The notes: a model not told the origin generated them from the sequence alone. A stretch of 64,000 nt of DNA from Bacteroidetes bacterium ADurb.Bin037 (GCA_002071175.1 MWER01000005.1:108095-172094), one strand, 5' to 3'. Positions 36,425 to 46,532 are shown, numbered from the stretch's first letter. Numbers and translations are program-made.

Positions 36425-39400
36425 ATGAAAAAAGGGTGGCGTGTTTTTCTGGCTGTTTTGGGATCGTTGCTGGGACTTGTGGTCGCAGTCCTGATTACCC
36501 TGACCATAATGCTCACCCCTTCCCGGCTGACCGGCCTGATCAACCGCTATGCCAGCCACTATTTGCAGGCAGATATTTCCGTGGCAGAGGCTTCCCTCGA
36601 TCTGATAAAAGATTTTCCTGATCTGTCGTTAGTCCTGAAGGAAGGAACCATTATTGTCCCGGCCCCTGAAGGAAAACTCAAATGGATCGATTCCCTGTTG
36701 GTTTTTAGAAAAATGGAAGTTTCACTGAGACCTGCAGCATTGTTACGAAAAATGGTGTTTATTTCCCATCTTTCGTTGGAACACGCATCAATTCACCTGT
36801 TTACAAACCTGGAAGACCGGTCCAACTGGGATATTTTTCCTGATAGCAAAGACACCCTCTCTCCGGGTTATGATGTTGCTTTTGGCAAACTAAGTGTTAC
36901 CGATACGCTTCATTTTACTTACCACAACTACAAAGATACCGTTTATTACAGTGTCAGCATAAGTGAAATGACTGCCGACATACCTTTCAGTGGAACGGGA
37001 CACCAGGTAGACATACATTCTTATTCCAATACCCTTATTGTTGGAAAGAACCTTTTGTTTGACAGAATCCCTTTTATCGTAAAAGGTGGGATCAGCCTGG
37101 AAAACAATTTTGACGACTATTATTTCAGGGACTGTGAAACCGTTTTGGGGAATGTTCCCCTGTATATAAACGGATTTATGGGCCTGAGGAAGGACAGCCT
37201 GGAACTAAAAGGTGTCTGCCGTGTAGATTCCACTGGATTTACAGATCTTTATAATGCCATTCCCAAAAATCTGCTGCCTGCACGATCTCCTGTAACATCT
37301 TCCATGCCTATAAAAGACCTGGAAGTAATCCTGAAAGGGGCCTATCACTATGACAGCGGGGAATTTCCCGTGTATTCGGCCCGGATAACGGCCGGCCCCG
37401 GACGCATTACTTATCTGCCGTCAAATATAACCATCCCGGAATTCAAGGCTGTTCTGGCTTCTTCCTATCACCCTGCGAAAGGGGATTTTGGGACCTTATC
37501 TGTAAACGGCCTGGAAGCAGAAAGTCCCGCATTGCAATTGTCCCTTCAGGGGGTGTTGTCCTCTTTTTTCAGGGAACCGGCAGTCAGTCTATCTGCAGGG
37601 ATGAATGTCCATCTGGACCGGTTGTCTGAACTTATAGGAGAAATGGAAGCACATGATGCGCATGGAGATATGGCTATAGACCTGAATGCTGATTTCAGGC
37701 TCAAAGACCTGGACCCTTCGAGACTGGGAAATGTGATGCTGCTGGCCTATTTACGTACAGACGGATTTACACTGGACCTGCCTGCAGACAGCATTTATTG
37801 CAGGGCGAATACCACCCAGCTGCAACTGGGAATAACTCCGGGAACAGCATTGGACCTTAATCTGATAGCCGACAGCCTGAACATCCGGTATCGAGGACGG
37901 GAACTGGCAGCCTTGTCAGAAACAGTTCTGACAGCGGGTAGCACCCCCGGGATGTTCACACGGGATACAACACAGGTAAAACCCATTGCAGGCTTCTTAC
38001 AAAGCAGGACCTTGCAGGTTTTTGTGAATGATTCCACACGCATAATGATAAACCATGGCAACATCGTGTTCTCACTTAAACCGGATGACCGGGATCAGGC
38101 TATTCCCGTAGTCGACTTTGAGTTGGATTCACGTTCTGCCGGTGGAGTATACGGACTACACCGGGGACGGATTTCCAATTTGTATCTGAAAGCAAACCTT
38201 ACGCAAAATCGCAGGGATACCATTCCGGACGGCAGAACAGATATCCGACACGAATTTGCCTATGCCGATCTGGATATGGGACTCGAAAGGAAAAACCGGG
38301 GACTGTTGCGCAAGTGGAACGTGAACGGGACACTCCAAGCTGACGGCATGCAACTGGCAACGCCATTGTTCCCGGTCAGGACACAGGTCCGAAATACACA
38401 TCTTGTATTGCAGGATGATAGGCTGGAAATCATTAACACCCAGATTAAGGCCGGACATTCCGACCTGTTGCTTAACGGATATCTGACCGATATCCGCAGG
38501 GTTCTGCTGGGACACGGCTCCCTGGGGCTCAATTTTGACCTCCAAAGCGACACCCTTGACTGCAATGAACTGATCCGTGTAGTCAATGCGGGGATTTCGT
38601 TTGCAGACAGCCTGGACAGTAAAGAGAAAAGCATACTTCAGGAAAAAATACTCCATGTTGAATCTGAAAAACAGTTGGAAAAGATCATAAGCTCCGGCAT
38701 AGATCAACAAAAAACGTATGAAAAATTGCTGATCGTACCAGGAAACGTAAACCTACAGGTCGTACTTGCCGTATCGAATGCTTATTACAGGAGCTTGCAA
38801 ATGAAGGGATTGCATGGTATGCTCCGGGCTGCCGACCGGTACCTTCAACTTGACCAGCTCCAGGCATCCTCCAATGCAGGCGATATATGTATAAATGGTT
38901 TGTACGCAACGCCTGACAAGAACAACCTTCATGTAGGGTTGGACATCGAAATGCAGAATGTTCTGCTGGAACAGGTCATCCGGCTTTTGCCGCCCATGGA
39001 TACGTTGTTCCCTATGATCAGTTCTTTCAAAGGACTTGCAGATGTCCAGATCTCAGCTACCTCGCAGCTCGATACCAACATGAACCTGGTGCTCTCCTCC
39101 TTTAAGGGAGCCTGCCGGATCAAAGGCGACGGGCTGGTCCTGCTGGATGGAAAGACTTTTTCAGAAATTTCACGCAAACTGATGTTCAGAAAAAAAGCCC
39201 TCAACCTGATAGACAACATCCGGGTAGAAGCCGCCGTTGCGGATAACCGGATAGATGTTTTTCCGTTCATTATGGAGATTGACCGTTACAGGACGGCTAT
39301 TGCCGGCTCGCATAAAATGGATGGAACGTTCCATTATCATATATCCCTGCTCAAATCACCCGTTCCTTTCCGTTTTGGCCTGAATGTATACGGAACTCCC

Positions 39401-39538
39401 GACGATTATAAGATCGATCTGGGTCGCAGCCGTTTTACCGATCAGCATATCCCCGTGCTTTCATACCGGATAGACAGCATCCGGGTGAACCTGAAGGAAA
39501 CGATCAGTAATTATTTTAAAAATTTCACTTTTGAATGA
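36425..39538 (+). CDS. AsmA-family outer-membrane biogenesis protein
   Basis: The ATG at 36425 begins an N-terminal membrane anchor (VFLAVLGSLLGLVVAVLITL) in a 1037-residue protein; an extended frame back to 36293 overlaps the divergent lipoprotein gene and is unlikely. The rest is long, beta-rich and repetitive with periodic short strands, as in AsmA/TamB-like bridges that span the periplasm and move lipids to the outer membrane (LTGLINRYASHYLQADISV is the typical N-terminal strand region). The C-terminal NLKETISNYFKNFTFE is the sort of tail seen in Bacteroidota AsmA proteins. It is immediately followed by kdsB, consistent with an envelope role. Confidence 0.8.
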   Translation: MKKGWRVFLAVLGSLLGLVVAVLITLTIMLTPSRLTGLINRYASHYLQADISVAEASLDLIKDFPDLSLVLKEGTIIVPAPEGKLKWIDSLLVFRKMEVSLRPAALLRKMVFISHLSLEHASIHLFTNLEDRSNWDIFPDSKDTLSPGYDVAFGKLSVTDTLHFTYHNYKDTVYYSVSISEMTADIPFSGTGHQVDIHSYSNTLIVGKNLLFDRIPFIVKGGISLENNFDDYYFRDCETVLGNVPLYINGFMGLRKDSLELKGVCRVDSTGFTDLYNAIPKNLLPARSPVTSSMPIKDLEVILKGAYHYDSGEFPVYSARITAGPGRITYLPSNITIPEFKAVLASSYHPAKGDFGTLSVNGLEAESPALQLSLQGVLSSFFREPAVSLSAGMNVHLDRLSELIGEMEAHDAHGDMAIDLNADFRLKDLDPSRLGNVMLLAYLRTDGFTLDLPADSIYCRANTTQLQLGITPGTALDLNLIADSLNIRYRGRELAALSETVLTAGSTPGMFTRDTTQVKPIAGFLQSRTLQVFVNDSTRIMINHGNIVFSLKPDDRDQAIPVVDFELDSRSAGGVYGLHRGRISNLYLKANLTQNRRDTIPDGRTDIRHEFAYADLDMGLERKNRGLLRKWNVNGTLQADGMQLATPLFPVRTQVRNTHLVLQDDRLEIINTQIKAGHSDLLLNGYLTDIRRVLLGHGSLGLNFDLQSDTLDCNELIRVVNAGISFADSLDSKEKSILQEKILHVESEKQLEKIISSGIDQQKTYEKLLIVPGNVNLQVVLAVSNAYYRSLQMKGLHGMLRAADRYLQLDQLQASSNAGDICINGLYATPDKNNLHVGLDIEMQNVLLEQVIRLLPPMDTLFPMISSFKGLADVQISATSQLDTNMNLVLSSFKGACRIKGDGLVLLDGKTFSEISRKLMFRKKALNLIDNIRVEAAVADNRIDVFPFIMEIDRYRTAIAGSHKMDGTFHYHISLLKSPVPFRFGLNVYGTPDDYKIDLGRSRFTDQHIPVLSYRIDSIRVNLKETISNYFKNFTFE

Positions 39539-39539
39539 T

Positions 39540-40277
39540 ATGTATACCATCGCGTTAATACCGGCAAGATATGCTTCTACACGTTTCCCCGGAAAACTTA
39601 TGCAGAAACTGGGAGATAAGAGCGTTATCCTGCATACTTATCAGGCTACACTCAATACGGGACTTTTTAAACAAGTTGTCGTTGTGACCGACAGCCAGGA
39701 GATCTTTCGAGAGATAGTCAGCCACGGAGGAGAAGCCCGCATGAGCCTGAAGGAACACCTTTGCGGCAGTGATCGGATCGCCGAAGCGGCCTTATATTAT
39801 CCTCAGGCAGATGTGATTGTCAATGTTCAGGGTGATGAGCCGTTTACTTCGGCAGGTTCGCTGAAAGCCCTTCTCGGTGCTTTTGAAGATCCGGGATCTC
39901 TGCCGCCTGATGTCGCTTCCCTGATGTCTCCGATCAATGATCCGGAGGAATTGAACAACCCGAATGTGGTCAAGGTGGTAACAGACCGTCAGGGATTCGC
40001 ACTCCTTTTCTCCCGCTCACCCATACCTTATAGCAGAGATCCTGAAGAATACAAAGCCAAAGCTTTCAGGCATATCGGGATCTATGCGTTCCGCAGGGAG
40101 GCTTTGCTGCGTTTTGCCTCTATTCCTCCCGGTCCCCTGGAATTATCCGAAAAACTGGAAAACATGAGGTTCCTTGAAAATAACATGAAAGTCAAAATGA
40201 TTGAAGTCCCTTCATATGCAAAGGGTATAGACGTTCCCGAAGATCTTGAAAAGGCCAGAAAAATGATCGGTTCCTGA
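39540..40277 (+). CDS. kdsB: 3-deoxy-manno-octulosonate cytidylyltransferase
   Basis: CMP-Kdo synthetase, activating Kdo for lipopolysaccharide core synthesis in the cytoplasm (CTP plus Kdo to CMP-Kdo plus diphosphate). The CTP-binding opening is IPARYASTRFPGKL, the metal-site NVQGDEPF lies near residue 96, and HIGIYAFR, ELSEKLE and KGIDVPEDL follow in family order. The ATG at 39540 gives 245 residues, the usual length; the TTG at 39531 would add three residues and overlap AsmA. One base separates it from the AsmA stop. Its stop codon abuts the convergent rel gene. Confidence 0.95.
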   Translation: MYTIALIPARYASTRFPGKLMQKLGDKSVILHTYQATLNTGLFKQVVVVTDSQEIFREIVSHGGEARMSLKEHLCGSDRIAEAALYYPQADVIVNVQGDEPFTSAGSLKALLGAFEDPGSLPPDVASLMSPINDPEELNNPNVVKVVTDRQGFALLFSRSPIPYSRDPEEYKAKAFRHIGIYAFRREALLRFASIPPGPLELSEKLENMRFLENNMKVKMIEVPSYAKGIDVPEDLEKARKMIGS

Positions 40278-42227
40278 TCAGACCACCCGTCTGACTTCTT
40301 CCACACCCAGCACGGATTCCAGCCTTTCGATGATGTTGCTGAGTTCTTTAGCCGATCTTACTTCAAGATAAATATCACTTTCAAAAAGCGCATCCCTGGT
40401 AGTCACGCTCATGTTGTTTATGTTCAGTCCCCATTCTTCCGAAATGATCTGTGAAATTTCAAAGGTAATACCTTTGCGGTCCACCCCGAATACATGTATA
40501 TGAGTCGGATAATAGGTCGTTTCGTCGGCTTCGATGTCAACATTGACTATCGTTTCCCCGTGTTCCGTCGATAATTTGATCGCCTTGTCGCAATTGCAGG
40601 TATGCACATAGACCTTTCCACTCCCATCCTGTGCTTCAAAACCAAGCAGTTCGTCCCCGGGAAGCGGGGAACAACATTTGGCAAATATGTACCTGGAAGG
40701 TTTAATCGATATATTTTGTTTACGCAGAGAACTTCTGATACTAGATTTGGCCTTATAGGTGACGACTGCATCCAGCCAGTCTTTCTGGGGCATTATTGCA
40801 GACGAAGTGCCTATTTCCACCCTGTCGCCTCTTTTAAGGACCGTCTTGATAGAGCAAAGCATCCCGTTAACTCTGGCAAACAAAGCATGCTCACCGATCT
40901 CAGTGTGTATCACATAGGCAAAATCAAGTGCCGTTGCACCGCAGGGCAGCAGGATCTGTTCTCCTTTTGGTGTAAAAACCCTTATATCATCATTATATAA
41001 GTTAGCCTTGACCCCCTCCAGGAAAAAACCGTCCTTATTGTTAAAGCCGTCACGGTAAACCATATCCTTGAGCGTTCCCCTGAATTCCTCCACCCAGGCA
41101 TCCACCCCTCCAATGCCAACGTTTTTATTACGCTTGACTATACAACCGTGAACGGATGCTTCTTCCATCCTTTTGCTCTTGATATGGACTTCGGCCCATG
41201 TCCCGTGCTCTGTCATGAACATGCAGTGCAATGCTTCATAACCGTTAGCCTTGGGATTGTCAACGTAATTATGAAAACTGCCTACCCTCTCCATATAAAG
41301 ATCCGTAAGCAACGAATAGATCTGCAGACACTGATTTTTCTCTGATACTTCACAAGGTCCTCCCTCATGGGGATTGAAAACGATATTGAAGACATATACA
41401 CTTTCCAGCCTCCGGAAAGGTACCTGTTTTTGTCTCATGTGACGCCATATGGAATACACACTTCTGATATCTTGTGTTATTACCGCATCTATGCCATTTT
41501 CCTTCAGTATCTGCTCTATCGGTGCGACAAATCTGTTCCTGATCCCCTTTGTTTCTACGGCATAATCGTCAAGCACTTTCTCTATCTTCAAATACTCTTC
41601 CGGCGAACGGAATCTGAAACTGAGATTTTCCAGTTCCGTTTTAACTTTATAAAGTCCCAACCGGTTAGCCAACGGGGCAAAGAAAAAGTCCGTTTCACCC
41701 GTGATCTTCATCTGCTTGTGAAGGGGCATGTCGGCAAGTGTACGCATATTATGCAACCTGTCAGCCAACTTTATCAGCAGGGCACGTATGTCATATTGTA
41801 TGGTCATCAACATCTTGCGGATGTTGTCCACTTGCATGGAAAGCTCATACTGTTCTTTCTTTTCTTTAGTCAGCCCCTCAACCAGGAAAGCAATGTCGTC
41901 ACCAAAATGCTCCCTGATTTCTTCTATGGTATGTGAAGTGTCTTCTACCACATCGTGCAACAGCGATGCAATAATAGGATTTGTGCCCAGTCCTATCTCC
42001 TCGTTAACTATGCGGGCAACGGCTATCGGATGCAGTATATAGGGTTCTCCGGTTTTTCTGGTTTGTTTGGCATGAGCCTGATAGGCATATTCATAAGCCT
42101 GCCTGATCCTCTCCAGATCTTCAGGCAATCTGTTCTTTGCAGCATTTTGCAAGAAAACATCACGCTGTTCCTGTACCAACTGGGCATATTGCGCTTCAGT
42201 CTTTTTGCCCAATCTCATTATCTTCAT
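40278..42227 (-). CDS. RelA/SpoT homologue, hydrolase type with degenerate synthetase domain
   Basis: From the methionine at 42227 (MKIMRLGKK) the protein has 649 residues; longer starts run into sodB. The HD hydrolase domain is intact: RKTGEPYILHP, HDVVEDT and KLADRLHNMRT carry the known ligands and catalytic residues. The synthetase domain is altered at its signature positions: the usual GRxKS is QDIRS, the usual DLxAxR is SVYVFN, and RFKDYI is SFHNYV, so ATP/GTP pyrophosphotransfer is unlikely. TGS (VFTPKGEQILLPCGATALDF) and C-terminal ACT domains follow. It should degrade (p)ppGpp and needs another gene for synthesis. A 55-base gap separates it from the divergent sodB. Confidence 0.88.
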   Translation of the reverse strand: MKIMRLGKKTEAQYAQLVQEQRDVFLQNAAKNRLPEDLERIRQAYEYAYQAHAKQTRKTGEPYILHPIAVARIVNEEIGLGTNPIIASLLHDVVEDTSHTIEEIREHFGDDIAFLVEGLTKEKKEQYELSMQVDNIRKMLMTIQYDIRALLIKLADRLHNMRTLADMPLHKQMKITGETDFFFAPLANRLGLYKVKTELENLSFRFRSPEEYLKIEKVLDDYAVETKGIRNRFVAPIEQILKENGIDAVITQDIRSVYSIWRHMRQKQVPFRRLESVYVFNIVFNPHEGGPCEVSEKNQCLQIYSLLTDLYMERVGSFHNYVDNPKANGYEALHCMFMTEHGTWAEVHIKSKRMEEASVHGCIVKRNKNVGIGGVDAWVEEFRGTLKDMVYRDGFNNKDGFFLEGVKANLYNDDIRVFTPKGEQILLPCGATALDFAYVIHTEIGEHALFARVNGMLCSIKTVLKRGDRVEIGTSSAIMPQKDWLDAVVTYKAKSSIRSSLRKQNISIKPSRYIFAKCCSPLPGDELLGFEAQDGSGKVYVHTCNCDKAIKLSTEHGETIVNVDIEADETTYYPTHIHVFGVDRKGITFEISQIISEEWGLNINNMSVTTRDALFESDIYLEVRSAKELSNIIERLESVLGVEEVRRVV

Positions 42228-42282
42228 ATAGCAAATGTAAGCATTTTTAAGTATATTTATCTCAAATTTAACACGACTTAGT

Positions 42283-42873
42283 ATGACACACCAATTACCT
42301 CCTCTGCCGTTTTCGGCTAATGATCTGGACCCTGCCATAAGTTCCGTTACCATCGGACTTCATTACGGCAAACACCACCAAGCCTACCTGAACAACCTGA
42401 ACAATCTGATCGTGGGCACGCCTTTTGAAAATATCTCTCTTGAGGCCATTATTGCCAAAGCTCCTGCAGGTCCTATTTTCAATAATGCAGCACAGGTATT
42501 CAACCATACTTTTTATTTCGATCAATTCAAAGCCCAGGGAAAGGCAAAAAAACGCCCGGAAAATGAGCTTTTGAAAGCTATCGAAAAAAGCTTCGGCAGT
42601 TATGACAAGTTTGTGGAAGCATTCTCCACATCAGCCGCCACACTGTTCGGATCGGGATGGGCATGGCTTATCCGGGAACAGGACGGCAGCCTGGTCATAA
42701 CCCAGGAATCCAATGCCGGGTGCCCGTTGGCAAAACAACAGAAACCCATCCTGACCTGTGACGTATGGGAACATGCCTATTACATGGATTACCAGAACAG
42801 GAGAGCAGATTATATAAAAGCCTTCTGGGACATCCTTGATTGGGCAGTGATCGAAAGCCGCTACCGCAAATAA
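42283..42873 (+). CDS. sodB: Superoxide dismutase, Fe-type (possibly cambialistic)
   Basis: A 196-residue cytoplasmic superoxide dismutase. Metal ligands are H27 (TIGLHYGKHH), the histidine in NHTFYFD near 75, and D and H of DVWEHAYY near 160. NNAAQVFNHTFYF carries the glutamine position typical of iron enzymes; Bacteroides relatives accept either iron or manganese. Its stop overlaps the start of the next gene (AI-2E family transporter) by one base. Divergent from the RSH gene. Useful to an anaerobe exposed to oxygen. Confidence 0.95.
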   Translation: MTHQLPPLPFSANDLDPAISSVTIGLHYGKHHQAYLNNLNNLIVGTPFENISLEAIIAKAPAGPIFNNAAQVFNHTFYFDQFKAQGKAKKRPENELLKAIEKSFGSYDKFVEAFSTSAATLFGSGWAWLIREQDGSLVITQESNAGCPLAKQQKPILTCDVWEHAYYMDYQNRRADYIKAFWDILDWAVIESRYRK

Positions 42874-44015
42874 TGAAAAGCTTTTCCCGGTATGTGATCC
42901 TGATTGCCGTAATTGCTGTAGCAGGATTTCTATTCTGGTACTTCAGCAATATATTGACATATATACTTATCGCTGCCGGACTATCCCTGATCGGAAAACC
43001 CGTTGTTTCTTTTTTCAGGGGCCTTCACCTGGGAAAACACAGGTTGCCGGACTGGTTATGCGCATTACTGGCCTTATTGTGCCTGGTCAGTGTCTTTGTT
43101 GCTTTTCTTGTGTTTTTCATTCCCATTCTGACCGGTGTCGTTTCCCTCATCGGTCAGCTTGATCTGTCTGTCCTGGAAGCCAGGCTTCAGGAACCCCTTG
43201 GCAGGCTGAATGCCTTCCTGGATGAGATCTTTATCAATTCAATCGATCATCTTACCCTGAAAAGCATTATCCAGGCGGTGATCTCTCCTGTGATCGATCT
43301 TGAGAGCACGAAGTTCTTTTTCGCTTCCATTGCAGGCCGTACCATTAACTTCTTCATAGGTTTCTTTGTGGTACTATTCATTCTGTTTTTCTTCCTCAAG
43401 GAACAGAATATGTTTACCAACATGGTGGCAAGCCTTTTCAATGACCGGAACGAGCCAAAGGCCAGGAGAGCCCTTAATAGTTCATACAATCTGTTGACCA
43501 GGTACTTCACGGGCATATTTGCTGAAATCGTTGCGGTCACCCTGCTCAATACACTGGGCTGGACATTCCTGTGCGGCATACCGTTCAGGCTCTCCCTGGT
43601 AATGGCTTTTTTTTCAGGAATACTTTTTGTCATACCTTATATCGGGCCCATTACAGGTATTATCGGAGTACTCTTTACCGGATTCCTGTATTATTACTAT
43701 ACGGGTATCGTCACGCTTTCCCCGGGACTTTTCCTGTTATTCATTTTCCTGGTCTTTCTGGTTACCTACATCATAGACCTGCTGGCTTTCCATCCTTACA
43801 TATATGCCAAAAGCGTTAAAGCCCACCCCCTTGAGATCTTTATCGTAATACTGGTTGGGGCAAGTATAGGAGGCCTTACAGGTATGCTCATTGCCATTCC
43901 TGCTTACACCGTTTTAAGGGTGTTTGCCGGGGAATTCCTTTTTAATTTCAAAGTGGTAAGAAAACTTACCAGACAATTCCGTCAAAGAGATAAAAAAAGC
44001 GACAATGGGAATTAA
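42873..44015 (+). CDS. AI-2E/PerM-family membrane transporter
   Basis: The ATG overlaps the sodB stop; 380 residues. About eight membrane segments, with the family's long central soluble region (LSVLEARLQEPLGRLNAFLD) and the signature loop before the final segments (PYIGPITGIIGVLFTGF, YIIDLLAFHPYIYAKSV). Members export small molecules or act as Na+/H+ antiporters; the autoinducer name is historical. The next gene begins 11 bases inside its 3' end, so sodB, this gene and the following one form one operon. Confidence 0.87.
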   Translation: MKSFSRYVILIAVIAVAGFLFWYFSNILTYILIAAGLSLIGKPVVSFFRGLHLGKHRLPDWLCALLALLCLVSVFVAFLVFFIPILTGVVSLIGQLDLSVLEARLQEPLGRLNAFLDEIFINSIDHLTLKSIIQAVISPVIDLESTKFFFASIAGRTINFFIGFFVVLFILFFFLKEQNMFTNMVASLFNDRNEPKARRALNSSYNLLTRYFTGIFAEIVAVTLLNTLGWTFLCGIPFRLSLVMAFFSGILFVIPYIGPITGIIGVLFTGFLYYYYTGIVTLSPGLFLLFIFLVFLVTYIIDLLAFHPYIYAKSVKAHPLEIFIVILVGASIGGLTGMLIAIPAYTVLRVFAGEFLFNFKVVRKLTRQFRQRDKKSDNGN

Positions 44016-44949
44016 AGCCTTCCAATTTGAAAAAATCAGGCCCTTTGCCCTTCCCTTTGCACTATTGCTGGGATTTCTGTTCCACGGACTTTGCAGGCAA
44101 CTGCAATTCGTAACACCGTACCTGATCTTTCTGATTCTTTTCATGACTCTATGCGATATCGATATCCGCAAGGTACGTGTCAGATCCCTGCACATTTGGC
44201 TTGTCTTGTTCCAATTGGGGGCCGCCGCCTGTTTCTATTTTATCTTTCTGCCGGTGAACAAAGTATTGGCACAGGGAGCCATGATGGGAGTGCTCGCCCC
44301 GGTTGCGGTATCCTCTACAGTAATAGCAGTAATGCTGGGAGCGCGTATGGAAAACATGATCACCTACACGATCCTGTATAATATTGTCCTGGCCCTTACC
44401 ACACCTCTTATTTTTTCTTTTGTGGGGCATCTGGCTGACTTGTCGTTTTGGGCATCATCATGGTTGATCATTCGCAAGGTTGCTCCCATTATCGTTTTTC
44501 CCCTGGGGGCTGCTTTGCTCTGCCAACGATTCTTTCCCCGCTTAACAAAAGGGATCGTCCGTTACAAAACCATTCCTTTCTATTTATGGGCAGTTGCCCT
44601 GATACTGGTCATAGGACAAACGATTGATTTCATATACCACCAGGACCGTTCGGGTATTTCCCTGATCCTGGTCATGTTTCTGATTTCCCTTGTGCAATGT
44701 ATCCTGCAGTTTGCTTTTGGAAGATGGCTGGGAAATCGTTACGGGGACAAAGTGGCAGGAGGTCAGGCATTGGGTCAGAAAAATGCCCTGCTGGCCGTCT
44801 GGATGACCCAGATGTATCTCCACCCCATGGCTTCGGTCGTTCCGGCTTCGTACGTACTGTGGCAGAATATATGGAACAGCTTCCAGTTGTGGCGCATCAA
44901 AGGAGAGGTGAAAGCTCCCCGGAAGTTATCGCAAGATGCAACAGCGTAA
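44005..44949 (+). CDS. Bile acid:sodium symporter-fold membrane transporter
   Basis: A 314-residue membrane protein with nine or ten hydrophobic segments. The GALGQKNALLAVWMTQ-like stretch (here QALGQKNALLAVWMTQ) near residue 255 and APVAVSSTVIAVMLGA near 97 correspond to the crossover helices of BASS-family proteins. Similar proteins move organic anions with sodium; the substrate here is unknown. It overlaps the AI-2E gene by 11 bases and closes the sodB operon. Confidence 0.8.
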   Translation: MGIKAFQFEKIRPFALPFALLLGFLFHGLCRQLQFVTPYLIFLILFMTLCDIDIRKVRVRSLHIWLVLFQLGAAACFYFIFLPVNKVLAQGAMMGVLAPVAVSSTVIAVMLGARMENMITYTILYNIVLALTTPLIFSFVGHLADLSFWASSWLIIRKVAPIIVFPLGAALLCQRFFPRLTKGIVRYKTIPFYLWAVALILVIGQTIDFIYHQDRSGISLILVMFLISLVQCILQFAFGRWLGNRYGDKVAGGQALGQKNALLAVWMTQMYLHPMASVVPASYVLWQNIWNSFQLWRIKGEVKAPRKLSQDATA

Positions 44950-45115
44950 CGTTTCTTCACGAAGATAATCCGTTTTCCCACACAAGTCGTACCCGTATAG
45001 AAGTAATATGGCATTGTTGCAACAGTTTTCCCGGTTTTTTCATTCGTACTATTTGTCATTACTTTCATCCTTTTGAGTATCTTTACAAAAAGCAAACATT
45101 TTTATTTACCCTTCT

Positions 45116-45802
45116 ATGAAAACGTTAAGAACTTTAATAACAGGATTGCTCGTTGCATCATTAACATTGACCGGTTGCGGGACTATTGGCCGAACAGGCG
45201 TAGGAGCCGGGATAGGCGTAGCGGCCGGAGCAGCAGCCGGAGCCGGAATAGGTGCTGCAGCCGGAAACGTAGCCGTAGGTACGGCAATAGGTGCCGTTGT
45301 AGGCGGTGTAGCCGGTGTCCTTATAGGACGTCACATGGATAAGCAAAAACAGGAACTGGAAGAGATCCTGCCCGACGATGCCTCTATTGAAATTGTAAAT
45401 GAAGGTCAGGCCATTAAGGTGACCCTGGAGTCAGGAATCCTGTTCGCCACCAATTCAACGGCCATAGGTGAAAAAGCCAAAACAGCCCTGAGGAACTTTT
45501 CTGCCAATCTTCAAAAAAATTCCGATACCAATATTGAAATCATTGGGCATACCGACATTACAGGAACAGTGGAATACAACCAGGGATTATCCGAAAGAAG
45601 GGCCAGAAGTGTCCGCGATTTCCTTCTTCTGGAAGGTATTGACATCAACAGGATGACAACCCTTGGGAAAGGAATTCACGAACCTATCGCCGACAATAAT
45701 ACAATAGAAGGCAGGTTGCAAAACCGCCGCGTGGAGATTTTTATCCTGCCTAATGAAAAAATGATCGAAGAAGCGCAACGTCAAGCTGAATCTTCAAAGT
45801 AA
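45116..45802 (+). CDS. OmpA-domain lipoprotein with glycine zipper
   Basis: A 228-residue outer-membrane lipoprotein. The signal ends SLTLTGC. Residues 25-75 are a glycine-zipper segment rich in GAG/GVG/AAG repeats (the low-complexity DNA at 45185-45310), likely membrane-inserting. The C-terminal OmpA domain contains the peptidoglycan-binding NxxLSxxRAxxV pattern: YNQGLSERRARSVRDFL, and RLQNRRVEI. It tethers the outer membrane to peptidoglycan. Related to YiaD of Enterobacteria. A near-consensus TATCTTTA box lies upstream near 45075. Confidence 0.9.
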   Translation: MKTLRTLITGLLVASLTLTGCGTIGRTGVGAGIGVAAGAAAGAGIGAAAGNVAVGTAIGAVVGGVAGVLIGRHMDKQKQELEEILPDDASIEIVNEGQAIKVTLESGILFATNSTAIGEKAKTALRNFSANLQKNSDTNIEIIGHTDITGTVEYNQGLSERRARSVRDFLLLEGIDINRMTTLGKGIHEPIADNNTIEGRLQNRRVEIFILPNEKMIEEAQRQAESSK

Positions 45803-45815
45803 TACTTCAAAAAAG

Positions 45816-46532
45816 TTATTTCTTTTTCAGTTTTGACCATATTTTTTCTTCGGGAAGAGGTTTGGTGCAAAAGAACCAGTCGTAGCATTTCATCTCATCC
45901 TTGCTTTCCATTCTCTCTTTCGCGACACCGCACGATCCGGCTGTCGGGACGATGACGTCGTCTCCCGGATGCCAGTCCGCAGGCATAGCCACATTAAAGG
46001 CGTCGGCTGCCTGAAGAGCCACAACTACCCGGTACAGCTCATTAAAATTACGACCCAGGCTCAGGGGGTAATAAATGATGGTCCTGATCACCCCTTTGGG
46101 ATCAATGAAAAATACAGCCCGTACGGCCTTGGTCTCACTTTCTCCCGGCTGTACCATGCCGTATTTGTTGGCCACTTCCATAGTGATGTCTTCTATCAGG
46201 GGGAATTTGACCTCAACATCTTTCATGCCTTTGTATTCGATCTTTTCCTTGATCGTACGAAGCCATGCAATATGACTGTATAATCCGTCAATGGAGAGTC
46301 CCACCAGTTTACAGTTTACCGCTGCGAATTTTTCTTCCAGAACGGCAAATGTCATGAATTCCGAAGTACATACAGGTGTAAAATCTGCGGGATGACTGAA
46401 AAGTATTACCCAGTGACCTTTGAAATCGGATGGAAAATGAATGGGACCCTGGGTCGTTACGGCTTTAAACGCCGGAGCCGGATCACCTATACGGGGCATT
46501 GAAATAATTTTTTCCTTTTGATTTGTTTCCAT
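45816..46532 (-). CDS. Peroxiredoxin, Prx6-type
   Basis: The METNQKEK start at 46532 is preferred over 46541. The 238-residue peroxiredoxin has the catalytic cysteine in HPADFTPVCTSEF near residue 52 and the C-terminal long domain of Prx6 enzymes. Three further cysteines occur (GSCGVAKERM, KCYDWFFC), which could act as resolving residues. It reduces hydrogen and organic peroxides. It is divergent from the DUF134 gene, with an operator-like palindrome between them. Confidence 0.92.
   Translation of the reverse strand: METNQKEKIISMPRIGDPAPAFKAVTTQGPIHFPSDFKGHWVILFSHPADFTPVCTSEFMTFAVLEEKFAAVNCKLVGLSIDGLYSHIAWLRTIKEKIEYKGMKDVEVKFPLIEDITMEVANKYGMVQPGESETKAVRAVFFIDPKGVIRTIIYYPLSLGRNFNELYRVVVALQAADAFNVAMPADWHPGDDVIVPTAGSCGVAKERMESKDEMKCYDWFFCTKPLPEEKIWSKLKKK

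Noticed and set aside
38156..38710. 184-codon open frame antisense to the AsmA-like gene
   Set aside because: No family features; the + strand gene is continuous and convincing.
45185..45310. Low-complexity tandem DNA repeat
   Set aside because: It is the coding sequence of the glycine zipper of the OmpA lipoprotein, not an independent repeat element.
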